Assembly (NCBI GenBank): GCA_900545245.1
Contig: UQYV01000037.1
Location: forward strand, 1 to 35,085
Length of the DNA stretch: 35,085 bases
Reading direction: 5' to 3'
Origin: an uncultured Bacteroidales bacterium
GTDB lineage: Bacteria; Bacteroidota; Bacteroidia; Bacteroidales; UBA932
The notes below the pieces were generated by a model. That model was not told the DNA's origin. It saw only the letters and a program-made list of their open reading frames with translations, and did no database searches. Shown one piece after another: positions 24,882 through 32,459 of the stretch. Both the position numbers and the translations under genes were made by a program. Every line of letters begins with the position of its first letter. Position 1 is the stretch's first letter.

Positions 24882-25646
24882 ATGAATCCTGTTTTGACAG
24901 CACTTTTGATCCCGTTTCTGGGCACGGCGCTCGGAGCTGCTTTCGTGTTTTTTATCAAGCGCGATATGCCGGAGCTTTTACAAAAGGCACTGTTGGGCTT
25001 TGCATCGGGTGTGATGGTGGCGGCATCGGTTTGGTCGCTGATTATTCCTGCCATTGAAATGGGCGAGGGGAGTTTGGCTGTCATTCCTCCTGTCATAGGT
25101 CTTTTGGCCGGCTTTGCTTTTCTGCTGTTGATAGACTACATCACTCCCCACATCCATATAAACGGGGAGGCCGAAGGACCCAAAAGCCGTCTGTCACGCA
25201 CCGCAAAATTGGCCTTGGCAGTCACGATTCACAATTTCCCTGAGGGAATGGCTGTGGGTGTGGCTATTGCGGGCGCATTGGCGGCAGATTTCAACATCGC
25301 TGGAGCTTTGGCACTCTCACTGGGTATAGCCATACAAAATGTTCCCGAAGGGGCAATCATCTCAATGCCTCTGCGGGCGGAAGGAAATTCTCGTCTGAAA
25401 TCTTTCTGCATTGGAGCGCTGAGTGGAATCGTCGAGCCCATTGGGGGAGGCATCGTTCTGCTTCTGGCAACGTCAATTCTCGGCATAATGCCTTATATGC
25501 TGGCATTTGCCGCAGGAGCAATGCTCTATGTCGTGGTCGAAGAATTGATTCCCGAATACTCTCGTGGCAAGCACTCCAACATCGGCACCATCGGTTTCGC
25601 ACTCGGTTTTGCGCTAATGATGGTTTTGGATGTCGTATTGGGGTAA
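24882..25646 (+). CDS. ZIP-family metal transporter
   Basis: Inner-membrane importer of divalent metals, most likely zinc. The 254-residue protein has about eight helices, with the signature metal-binding helices HNFPEG (117-122) and QNVPEG (152-157) and a His-containing loop (HIHINGEAEG, about 90-99). This is the GufA/ZupT-like subgroup. An in-frame GTG at 24873 is an alternative start; ATG 24882 gives the usual N-terminus. It lies 43 bases after galM, with a small hairpin after it. Confidence 0.88.
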   Translation: MNPVLTALLIPFLGTALGAAFVFFIKRDMPELLQKALLGFASGVMVAASVWSLIIPAIEMGEGSLAVIPPVIGLLAGFAFLLLIDYITPHIHINGEAEGPKSRLSRTAKLALAVTIHNFPEGMAVGVAIAGALAADFNIAGALALSLGIAIQNVPEGAIISMPLRAEGNSRLKSFCIGALSGIVEPIGGGIVLLLATSILGIMPYMLAFAAGAMLYVVVEELIPEYSRGKHSNIGTIGFALGFALMMVLDVVLG

Positions 25647-25648
25647 TT

Positions 25649-25669
25649 TCCGGCGAATACCGGATTTTG
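25649..25669 (+). terminator. weak hairpin after the ZIP gene
   Basis: TCCGG/CCGGA with a 6-base loop, then TTTTG. The stem is only 5 bp. The T-run doubles as the -33 element of the next promoter, so termination and the new start would be back to back. Confidence 0.3.
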
Positions 25670-25696
25670 CCGATTGGAAGAAAAAGAATAACTTTG
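25666..25696 (+). promoter_or_regulatory. promoter of the SGNH-MBOAT genes
   Basis: TTTG (25666-25669), 19 bases, then TAACTTTG (25689-25696): a full match. Transcription would start near 25701-25703. That makes the ATG at 25701 unlikely as a start and supports 25743. Confidence 0.75.
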
Positions 25697-25742
25697 TCAG
25701 ATGTTGTTCTTTAAGGAAGTCATTTACTGGCGAGGCTTAGGT

Positions 25743-27197
25743 ATGAGGTATTTCAGAGGATTTGTTCTGGTGGGGATGGTTGTCATTGTCGTGACAGCTT
25801 TTTCACTCGTGGCACCGGCGAAAGTCGGGGAACTGCACATTGAGAGGGCAAACCTTTGGTCCGGGTTGTTGGAATATGACGATGCTGACTTCTCCGAAGA
25901 ATTCAGCCCGGACTTTGGTGACCTTTATGCCCAGGCAGAGATCCCAAGTGTGGAAAGCCACGAAGAACAGACATTTTGGTGGGATGCGGACAGCACCGAC
26001 ATTTCTTCCGGCTACCGCATAGCCTTTCTCGGCGACTCCTTCATCGAAGGCGACATCCTCACATCCGATCTCAGGGAAATGCTCCAGAGCGAATTTGGCG
26101 GACGCGGAGTCGGGTTCGTTCCTTGCGAATTGCCATTCAAAATCTATCGTCACACAGCAAAAGTTCACGGCAGTGCTTGGCAGAAATACAGCCTGCTGAA
26201 ACATAAAACCGCCCCCGAAGGGATTAAGGACAGCTTTCTCATTTCCGGATACCTCGCAAGCGGAGGCAAATCCTCCGAGATGATTTGGGAAAGGGGAGCA
26301 GGATTCGCACATCTGGACAGCACTGATGTATGCCGGATTTTTTTGCTCAGCGACAAAGGATGCACAGTCGAAGTCTCGCTAAGCGGCGGACAAAGCCATA
26401 CTTTCGACATCGGAGCTTCGCCCTTCCTCCGCCAGATAGTCATTAAGACCACAAGTGACAGACTCAAACTCAAGATTCTCTCAGGGAGTCTTCTTTGCTA
26501 TGGCGCTTCCTTCGAATCCTCCACCGGAGTCCACATCGACAACTTCTCAATGCGAAGCAACAATGGCGGAGCGATGTTCCGGAGCAATCTTTCTCTCAAC
26601 AGACAGTTTACCGGGATGATGGGATATGATGCCGTCGTTCTCCAATATGGGCTCAATATAATGATGCCCGACAAAAACAACTACTCCAAATACCAGAAAC
26701 AGCTGGAGAATATGATTGAATGTGTGCGTCTGGGCTTTCCGGAGAGCGAAATTGTGGTGATGGGAGTGACAGACAGGGGAGTTGTCCGCGACGGAGACAC
26801 AACCGCCACTTCCATCAATTCAGCTCCTGCCCTGACCCGCCACCAAAAGGCTGCCGCAGACAATAGTGGAGTGCTTTTCTGGAACAGTCTTGAGGCTATG
26901 GAAAGTCTCGGCGGACTTGAAACCTTCGCACAGAAAGGTTGGGTGGCATCCGACAAAATCCACTTCACCTTTGGAGGAGGCAGGGCTCTTGCAGGCAAAA
27001 TGTCCGGATTTTGGGATGAACTCATCCGGCAAAAAGTCCTTCAGAGTCGCAAAGATACTGTCCTTGAAACCCCTCCGACGGATTCCTCAATCCTTGGCGC
27101 AGCAGTTTCAGACTCCGCCGCATCCGGTCTCGCTCCTTTGAAAACAAAAATCGGTGCAGACGGTCCGCGTCGGGGCAAAAAACAAGTAAATCGTTGA
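25743..27197 (+). CDS. SGNH/GDSL hydrolase-like protein, probable O-acetyl handling partner
   Basis: A 484-residue protein with one N-terminal membrane helix or uncleaved signal (about 4-24) and an extracytoplasmic SGNH fold. Block I is FLGDSF (Ser99), block III is QYGLN (301-305), and block V is SDKIH (Asp404, His407). About 170 residues between blocks I and III are rich in beta strands and may be an inserted carbohydrate-binding-like domain, as in PatB/Ape1-type peptidoglycan O-acetyl enzymes. With the MBOAT gene one base downstream, it likely transfers or removes acetyl groups on an envelope glycan. Which glycan is not shown. The C-terminal tail (about 430-484) is low-complexity. Confidence 0.78.
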   Translation: MRYFRGFVLVGMVVIVVTAFSLVAPAKVGELHIERANLWSGLLEYDDADFSEEFSPDFGDLYAQAEIPSVESHEEQTFWWDADSTDISSGYRIAFLGDSFIEGDILTSDLREMLQSEFGGRGVGFVPCELPFKIYRHTAKVHGSAWQKYSLLKHKTAPEGIKDSFLISGYLASGGKSSEMIWERGAGFAHLDSTDVCRIFLLSDKGCTVEVSLSGGQSHTFDIGASPFLRQIVIKTTSDRLKLKILSGSLLCYGASFESSTGVHIDNFSMRSNNGGAMFRSNLSLNRQFTGMMGYDAVVLQYGLNIMMPDKNNYSKYQKQLENMIECVRLGFPESEIVVMGVTDRGVVRDGDTTATSINSAPALTRHQKAAADNSGVLFWNSLEAMESLGGLETFAQKGWVASDKIHFTFGGGRALAGKMSGFWDELIRQKVLQSRKDTVLETPPTDSSILGAAVSDSAASGLAPLKTKIGADGPRRGKKQVNR

Positions 27198-27198
27198 T

Positions 27199-28761
27199 AT
27201 GGGACTTCTTTCTTACATCACGATTCTGCCTGAGTTTGCCTTCACGCTGCCGGAAATCAATCCTGCCTGGCGCACCGTCCTTTGGAACTCCCTGATTTAT
27301 AACCCATCGTCTCCGCTTCAGCTTCCGAGCGCATTTATGATTGTGGCTCTGCTGTTTTTTCTCGGCATCTCCGCCACTCTGCATAATCGGCGACGTGCAA
27401 GAAATCTATTTACGACTCTTTTCTCGCTCTATCTCTACTACAAGTTGAGCGGTCCCTATCTCATTCTGCTTCTGTTGATTGCCCTTTCCGACTATTTCAT
27501 GGCCCGTGGTGTGGCTGGGACAAATTCGCAAAAGCGGCGCAAACTTCTTGTCGCACTGAGCGTCACCGTCAATGTTTCCATTCTCGTCTTTTTCAAGGCG
27601 AACGGAGTCTTTGCGGACTTTGTCGAATCTCTCAGCAAGGGGGGAATATCTTTGTCGAAAATTGCGGTTCCGGCGGGAATATCCTTTTTCTGTTTCCAGT
27701 CCATTTCATACGTCGTCGACAGCTATCGTGGGAAAATCTCCCCATTGAAGCATTTTTCTGACTATCTGTTTCTTCTGAGTTTTTTCCCGAAAATGTTTCT
27801 CGGACCATTGGTGCGGAATTCCGATTTCATCGCCCAAATGCAAAGAGAAGATATATCCATATCGAAAGAGGATGTCGGACAGGCCACACGTATGATTGTT
27901 CTCGGAACGCTGAAATTCTGTATCCTTTCGAAAATTATCGGGCAATTCTTTGTCAATCCGGCATTTGCAGGGACTCTCGGTGACGACGGATTTATGGCTC
28001 TTATGGCAGTTTATGCCTTCACAATTCAACTTTATTGCGATTTTTCCGGCTACACGGATCTCGCGACGGGCATATCGCTACTTGTCGGCTACCGTCTGCC
28101 TCTGAATTTCAACCTTCCCTACCACAGTGCCACAATCACCGAATTTTGGCGTCGCTGGCACATTTCTCTCTCATCCTGGCTTAGGGACTATCTCTACATC
28201 CCCCTCGGGGGCAATCGTCGCGGTACATTCCGGACCTATCTCAACCTGCTCCTTACGATGATTCTCGGCGGACTTTGGCACGGAGTGGGCCTGATGTTCC
28301 TTTTATGGGGACTTTGGCACGGAGTCCTGCTTTGTCTTCATAAACTTTGGATGCAATTTGTCAGGGGAGCCGCTCCACTTGGTAAAGATCTTCCGCTTTG
28401 GAGACGTGCCGTGGGCATCTTCATCACTTTCAATGCCGTAGCTTTCGGTTGGCTGATGTTCCGCAGCCCGGACTGGACTTGTTTCAGCACAATCCTGACC
28501 GACATTTTCGGCAATTTCAGCCTCTCAACCATCCCGCAGACAATTGTGGCGAACCGCCCTGCGTTCTCGGCCATACTCATAGCCTATCTTCTCCACGTCC
28601 TTCCTTCGTCTCTCATCCCGCGTCTCGACCGATTCTGCACCGCCATCCGCCTTCCGGGGCAGGCTCTGCTACTGTCTCTCACCATCTGGGTGGTTCTGCA
28701 GATTGACGCAATCTTTTTTGCAACCGCATCAAACGCCCTCCCGATTTACGCAAATTTCTAA
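27199..28761 (+). CDS. MBOAT O-acyltransferase
   Basis: A 520-residue multi-helix membrane protein of the AlgI/PatA/DltB group, which moves acyl groups across the membrane to extracytoplasmic glycans. Its conserved core is EFWRRWHISLSSWLRDYLYI (315-334; His321), then PLGGNR and the GLWHG motif with invariant His361, followed by a second WHG (His374). It starts one base after the SGNH gene's stop (TGATATG), so the two should be made together as a donor channel and an extracellular transferase or esterase. D-alanylation is unlikely because no dltA or dltC is nearby. Confidence 0.9.
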   Translation: MGLLSYITILPEFAFTLPEINPAWRTVLWNSLIYNPSSPLQLPSAFMIVALLFFLGISATLHNRRRARNLFTTLFSLYLYYKLSGPYLILLLLIALSDYFMARGVAGTNSQKRRKLLVALSVTVNVSILVFFKANGVFADFVESLSKGGISLSKIAVPAGISFFCFQSISYVVDSYRGKISPLKHFSDYLFLLSFFPKMFLGPLVRNSDFIAQMQREDISISKEDVGQATRMIVLGTLKFCILSKIIGQFFVNPAFAGTLGDDGFMALMAVYAFTIQLYCDFSGYTDLATGISLLVGYRLPLNFNLPYHSATITEFWRRWHISLSSWLRDYLYIPLGGNRRGTFRTYLNLLLTMILGGLWHGVGLMFLLWGLWHGVLLCLHKLWMQFVRGAAPLGKDLPLWRRAVGIFITFNAVAFGWLMFRSPDWTCFSTILTDIFGNFSLSTIPQTIVANRPAFSAILIAYLLHVLPSSLIPRLDRFCTAIRLPGQALLLSLTIWVVLQIDAIFFATASNALPIYANF

Positions 28762-28768
28762 GCAAGCC

Positions 28769-28799
28769 TTTGCAGAAACGGAAACAATTGCTAACTTCA
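28769..28799 (+). promoter_or_regulatory. possible promoter of the lipoprotein gene
   Basis: TTTG (28769-28772), 19 bases, then TAACTTCA (28792-28799). Spacing is ideal, but the -7 element differs at two positions from TAnnTTTG. The ATG at 28827 would follow a leader of about 20 bases. Confidence 0.35.
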
Positions 28800-28826
28800 C
28801 GCCTTAATGATGTAATACTCAACGAT

Positions 28827-29456
28827 ATGAAAAGAATACTATCCTTTACAATTCTGCTTTTGTCGCTTTCTGTGGCATTGACATCTTGCGAAAATGTTGA
28901 CCTCGGCAGCTCCCAGACGCCGAAATACGGGAAACTTGATATTATCGACCGCGCACTCCTCCCCGAGATTTTGAGGGACGAGTGGGTTTTGAAAGGAGCC
29001 GGCTTCAAGAAACCCTACATTTATGAGAAGAGTTTCTCATTTGAGGACAAGGCAGAGATTCCCCTGAAATCAATCAAAGGCAACGGCGACAATGAATTGA
29101 CCTTCAACTTTACGAAAAACATCCCCGCCACCTTCGCCACGGTGCAATATGATGAGCCCGGAGGCTACACTGAAGAAAAACACAACAAATCAACTTATAC
29201 ATTCCGTTGCGAATGGCACAAAATCCCGGGCTTGTGTTTCAATGCGAAACAACCGACAGTTGTCAATATCCTCTGGTACACCAGTAACTATGACGATAGC
29301 TTAAAGAATTCCTATATTCATTATTACGGATGGAATAAAGAGAACCTTCAAAAGAAGGATGTCACAAAGATTCTAATAGAGTCCAGTTGCTCTCACGTCG
29401 CAGGTTCACCTATTATCGACGGCGGAACACTCTATATGGTCTTCGAGCGCAAGTGA
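28827..29456 (+). CDS. lipoprotein of unknown function
   Basis: I do not recognise this family. The 209-residue protein begins with a clear lipoprotein signal (MKRILSF..., lipobox ALTSC, Cys21), so it should be anchored to a membrane facing the periplasm or surface. The rest is mixed beta-rich sequence without a catalytic motif I can name; aromatic residues are frequent (YIHYYGWNKEN). The frame extends upstream to 28770, but the signal peptide sets the start. It follows the MBOAT gene by 65 bases and may belong to the same function. Its last 25 bases overlap the convergent toxin gene. Confidence 0.7.
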   Translation: MKRILSFTILLLSLSVALTSCENVDLGSSQTPKYGKLDIIDRALLPEILRDEWVLKGAGFKKPYIYEKSFSFEDKAEIPLKSIKGNGDNELTFNFTKNIPATFATVQYDEPGGYTEEKHNKSTYTFRCEWHKIPGLCFNAKQPTVVNILWYTSNYDDSLKNSYIHYYGWNKENLQKKDVTKILIESSCSHVAGSPIIDGGTLYMVFERK

Positions 29457-30472
29457 CAGGCTTCCCGGCCTGCCCTTGCGCGGAATCTGTCTTGTAACTC
29501 CTCCATCCTTTTTAGCAACTTTCCGAATGGGAGCGACTCTCCGAAAATCATCGCCCCTTGCATATTCTTGTAATCATCTTCCCATACTTTGCGTATTTCT
29601 TCGGAAGGAACGAGAATAATTCTATCACGGATGTCAGGAGTATAATCGACATCCTTTATATGGGTGAATACATCGCGGTGATGCTGTATAGCATTCCACA
29701 ATTCATCATTGTTTATGGCATCTAAGGCAAATTCGCAGTCCATCATTTTTTCCAAATCATAAAGATGCCGAGATTTCCTATTAACCATAGAACTTGTATC
29801 AGTGCTGAACAACTCGTGTAAAAGAAATGCTTTCTCAAGAAAGGTCTTTTCCGGCACCGCTGTTGATATTTCAATGTCAAAAACAGTAGTGTCGACTCCG
29901 ATAGCTGAACATACAAGACTATTGACTTTATGACACTCATGAGGCTCAATAAGGGAGCGCGAACCGATTTCCAACATCACGACCGGCTTCAGATAATCCA
30001 AAGTAGAAGTAAAAAGAGAAGAATATTGGACAAATATCTTTCTTGGCTCCGGATAGGTTTTGTCTCCCTCTCCATCCGGTTCTGGATCAATGCGACACCA
30101 TTTCGACAAGCCGGACTTATCAAGAACAGACTCTAAGTCCTTTGAAACGACATCTCTGACAAACACAGAAGATGACTTGCGCAACTTCTTTATCTGTTTG
30201 ATTGTCAGGTCTCCCTCAAGTTTGAATTGGCACCTGTCAATCGCAAGATCAATATCTTCGGAAAAACGCTCAATACGTTTCCATACCTTACTCAAGGAGG
30301 TGCCGCCCTTAAAAACAAACATTTTACTATACGGCAAACTAAATACTGCCTGTAGAATGGCGGTTACCCAAAGGTCCTTTTCGACAGCTTCCACTGGAAG
30401 ACCGACCTTAACAGCCGCCTGCATCAGTGCGAGACGTTTCTGTTCCTCTGACAAAGAAAAGAAATTATTCAT
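29432..30472 (-). CDS. AbiEii/AbiGii-type nucleotidyltransferase toxin
   Basis: Toxin half of an AbiE-type (type IV) toxin-antitoxin pair. The 346-residue protein has the AbiEii signatures: EKDLWV (31-36), the nucleotidyltransferase motif FKGGTSLSK (54-62), RFSEDIDL (69-76), LEIGSR, and a later KSRHLYDLEKM segment. Characterised AbiEii proteins act as GTP-binding nucleotidyltransferases, some modifying tRNA; the target here is unknown. ATG 30472 is chosen; a GTG at 30478 is also in frame. The start overlaps the antitoxin's end by 8 bases. Its 3' end overlaps the convergent lipoprotein gene by 25 bases. Confidence 0.9.
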   Translation of the reverse strand: MNNFFSLSEEQKRLALMQAAVKVGLPVEAVEKDLWVTAILQAVFSLPYSKMFVFKGGTSLSKVWKRIERFSEDIDLAIDRCQFKLEGDLTIKQIKKLRKSSSVFVRDVVSKDLESVLDKSGLSKWCRIDPEPDGEGDKTYPEPRKIFVQYSSLFTSTLDYLKPVVMLEIGSRSLIEPHECHKVNSLVCSAIGVDTTVFDIEISTAVPEKTFLEKAFLLHELFSTDTSSMVNRKSRHLYDLEKMMDCEFALDAINNDELWNAIQHHRDVFTHIKDVDYTPDIRDRIILVPSEEIRKVWEDDYKNMQGAMIFGESLPFGKLLKRMEELQDRFRARAGREACHLRSKTI

Positions 30473-31070
30473 AAGCACTCCTTACTATTGACGCTATCCA
30501 ATCAGGCATAAGTTTTATGTCGGCCATCACCTTGTCTTTATGTTCATTGGAAAGCAGTGTTTTGATTCTAGAAAGCTGTTCCTCAGTAACGTTTTCCTGC
30601 CCAAGATCCTTTAACGCCGAGTTTATAAGCAATGTCAGTTCATTTTGGAATGCAAGATTCTTCGGAGAAACGTGCTTGAATGAAATCCCCCTGTTATCGG
30701 AAATCGAAACTTTTCGTGAAGTTCCGTCAGTGAGATATATGACATTCATCGGTACTTGCGTTGACAAACCAAGTCGGTTTAGAGCATAGGCACCTGCCGG
30801 AACAATCTTGGCTTTGTCGCGCCGGGCTATTGCTTGAGCGATTTCTTCAAATGTCGGCAATAGCGCCCCCAACCCGAGTGCCTTGTCAATCTTTGGATAG
30901 CAATATATGCCTCTCGCAACGCGTAGCACCACACCTTCAGCGGAGAGTCTTTCAAGGGCTTTGAGAATTGCGCTTTTCGACCCTATATGGGCAAAATCAG
31001 AAGGGAAGAACACTGTGCCCCTTCCGCGCTTTGCCACCGATTGAATTATTTTACTTTCAATGCTTTGCAT
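30465..31070 (-). CDS. AbiEi-like antitoxin (DUF6088 type)
   Basis: Probable antitoxin and transcriptional repressor of the AbiE pair. The 201-residue protein begins with a winged-helix domain (SIESKIIQSVAKRGRGTVFF, then SKSAILKALERLSAEGVVLRV) followed by an alpha/beta domain (PAGAYALNRLGLSTQVP, IYLTDG). This layout fits AbiEi-type antitoxins, which bind inverted repeats in their own promoter. The frame is open to 31127, but that start lies upstream of the -7 element, so MQSIES at 31070 is chosen. It overlaps the toxin gene by 8 bases, a usual toxin-antitoxin arrangement. Confidence 0.85.
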   Translation of the reverse strand: MQSIESKIIQSVAKRGRGTVFFPSDFAHIGSKSAILKALERLSAEGVVLRVARGIYCYPKIDKALGLGALLPTFEEIAQAIARRDKAKIVPAGAYALNRLGLSTQVPMNVIYLTDGTSRKVSISDNRGISFKHVSPKNLAFQNELTLLINSALKDLGQENVTEEQLSRIKTLLSNEHKDKVMADIKLMPDWIASIVRSAYE

Positions 31071-31094
31071 TATATAATACCTTTTTTCTTGTCG

Positions 31095-31102
31095 CAAAAA
31101 TA
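31095..31102 (-). promoter_or_regulatory. -7 element of the toxin-antitoxin promoter
   Basis: The minus strand reads TATTTTTG, matching TAnnTTTG, 24 bases before the antitoxin ATG. A TTG 14 bases further upstream lies inside the palindrome at 31112-31128; the spacing is shorter than usual. Confidence 0.5.
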
Positions 31103-31111
31103 CATATTTTT

Positions 31112-31128
31112 TATGACAAGATGTCATA
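31112..31128. promoter_or_regulatory. palindromic operator candidate of the AbiE pair
   Basis: Perfect inverted repeat TATGACA-AGA-TGTCATA, placed between the expected -33 and -7 positions of the antitoxin promoter. A protein bound here would block RNA polymerase, in line with the known autorepression of abiE operons by AbiEi. Confidence 0.6.
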
Positions 31129-31169
31129 TTTTGCAGATAATTTTACAATGCGGATTGTCTATAAACATC

Positions 31170-31214
31170 AAAAAATTGCCTCAGACCTAAATGGACAAGT
31201 CTGAGGCAATTTTT
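31170..31214. terminator. terminator downstream of pepT
   Basis: A 16-bp perfect inverted repeat (31171-31186 with 31199-31214) with a 12-base loop, A's on the left and T's on the right, so it can work on both strands. It lies 17 bases past the pepT stop and insulates pepT from the toxin-antitoxin operon. Confidence 0.85.
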
Positions 31215-31231
31215 CTTACACCTGGCGGTTT

Positions 31232-32458
31232 TTATTTACCGGCAAAAATAGAAATGATATTGAGTATGACCTTGGAGGCCTTTTTCATCGACTCCAGTGG
31301 CACATACTCCAATTTTCCGTGGAAATTGTGGCCGCCGGCGAAGATGTTCGGGCAAGGAAGTCCCATAAATGAAAGATTTGCCCCGTCTGTTCCGCCTCGT
31401 ATTGGCTGAATTTTCGGTTTTATCCCTTCCAACTCCATCGCCTTCACCGCAGCCTCGACAATCTCGTAGTGCGGCTCGACCTGCTTGCGCATATTGTAAT
31501 ACTGATGTTTCAGTTCAAGACTTGCAGTGCCTTCGCCGTATTTCGCGTTTATGAAGTTTACGCAGTCCTGGATGATGCTCTTGCGTTTTTCGTATTGAGA
31601 GAGACTGTGGTCACGGATGATGTAGGAGAGTTTCGCCTCCTCCACACTTCCGCTGAAATCAATAATGTGGAAGAAACCTTCATAGCCGCTCGTGAATTCC
31701 GGCCTTTCGCCCACAGGGAGCAGCCCGTTAAGTTCCATTCCAATCAAAATCGCATTCTTCATCTTGCCCTTCGCGTATCCCGGGTGGATGTTGCAGCCCT
31801 GAATCCTTATGGTCGCGGAAGCGGCATTGAAATTCTCATATTCCAATTCTCCAATCGCTCCGCCGTCCATCGTGTAGGCATACTTCGCCCCGAAACGTCC
31901 GACGTCGAATTTTACCACTCCACGCCCGATTTCCTCGTCCGGAGTGAAGCCAATACAGATTTTTCCGTGTTTGAACTCCGGATGTTCCACGACATACTGC
32001 ACCGCATCCATAATCTCGGCGACTCCCGCCTTGTCGTCGGCGCCAAGAAGTGTCGTTCCGTCTGTTGTGATGATTGTCTGACCTTTATAATCAGCGAGTT
32101 CCGGGAAATCCGAAACTTTCAGCGCAAGGCCCGGCACTCCCCTAAGAGGAATATCCCCGCCGTCATATCCTTCGATAATCTGAGGTTTTATGTTCGCGCC
32201 CGAAGCATCGGGAGATGTGTCCACGTGGGCGATAAACCCGATCGAAGGCACATTCTCGTCCTCGACATTCGACGGAATAGTTGCCATAACATATCCCCAT
32301 TCGTCAAGTTCGGCTTTCACGCCCATAGTCTCCAACTCATCGCGGAGCATTCTCAGCAAATCCAATTCTTTAGCCGCACTCGGCTGCGATTCGCTGTTTT
32401 CATCAGACTGCGTATCCACAGCCACATATCTCAAAAATCTATCAATCAACTTTTCCAT
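31232..32458 (-). CDS. pepT: peptidase T (tripeptidase)
   Basis: Cytosolic M20-family metallopeptidase that removes the N-terminal residue of tripeptides. In the 408-residue protein the two-zinc site is visible: HVDTSPD (His78, Asp80), LLGADDKAG (Asp141), TPDEEIGRG (Glu175, Glu176), and GGHNFHGKLEYV near the C-terminus. Length is normal. It starts one base after the stop of the OPT transporter gene, so import and hydrolysis of short peptides are probably made from one transcript. The hairpin at 31170-31214 ends it. Confidence 0.96.
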   Translation of the reverse strand: MEKLIDRFLRYVAVDTQSDENSESQPSAAKELDLLRMLRDELETMGVKAELDEWGYVMATIPSNVEDENVPSIGFIAHVDTSPDASGANIKPQIIEGYDGGDIPLRGVPGLALKVSDFPELADYKGQTIITTDGTTLLGADDKAGVAEIMDAVQYVVEHPEFKHGKICIGFTPDEEIGRGVVKFDVGRFGAKYAYTMDGGAIGELEYENFNAASATIRIQGCNIHPGYAKGKMKNAILIGMELNGLLPVGERPEFTSGYEGFFHIIDFSGSVEEAKLSYIIRDHSLSQYEKRKSIIQDCVNFINAKYGEGTASLELKHQYYNMRKQVEPHYEIVEAAVKAMELEGIKPKIQPIRGGTDGANLSFMGLPCPNIFAGGHNFHGKLEYVPLESMKKASKVILNIISIFAGK

Positions 32459-32459
32459 A

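Noticed and set aside
25701..25742. ATG at 25701 as start of the SGNH gene
   Set aside because: It coincides with the predicted transcription start, and 25743 places the hydrophobic signal segment right at the N-terminus.
31071..31127. 19-codon extension of the antitoxin
   Set aside because: Its ATG lies inside the palindrome, upstream of the -7 element, so it would not be on the transcript.
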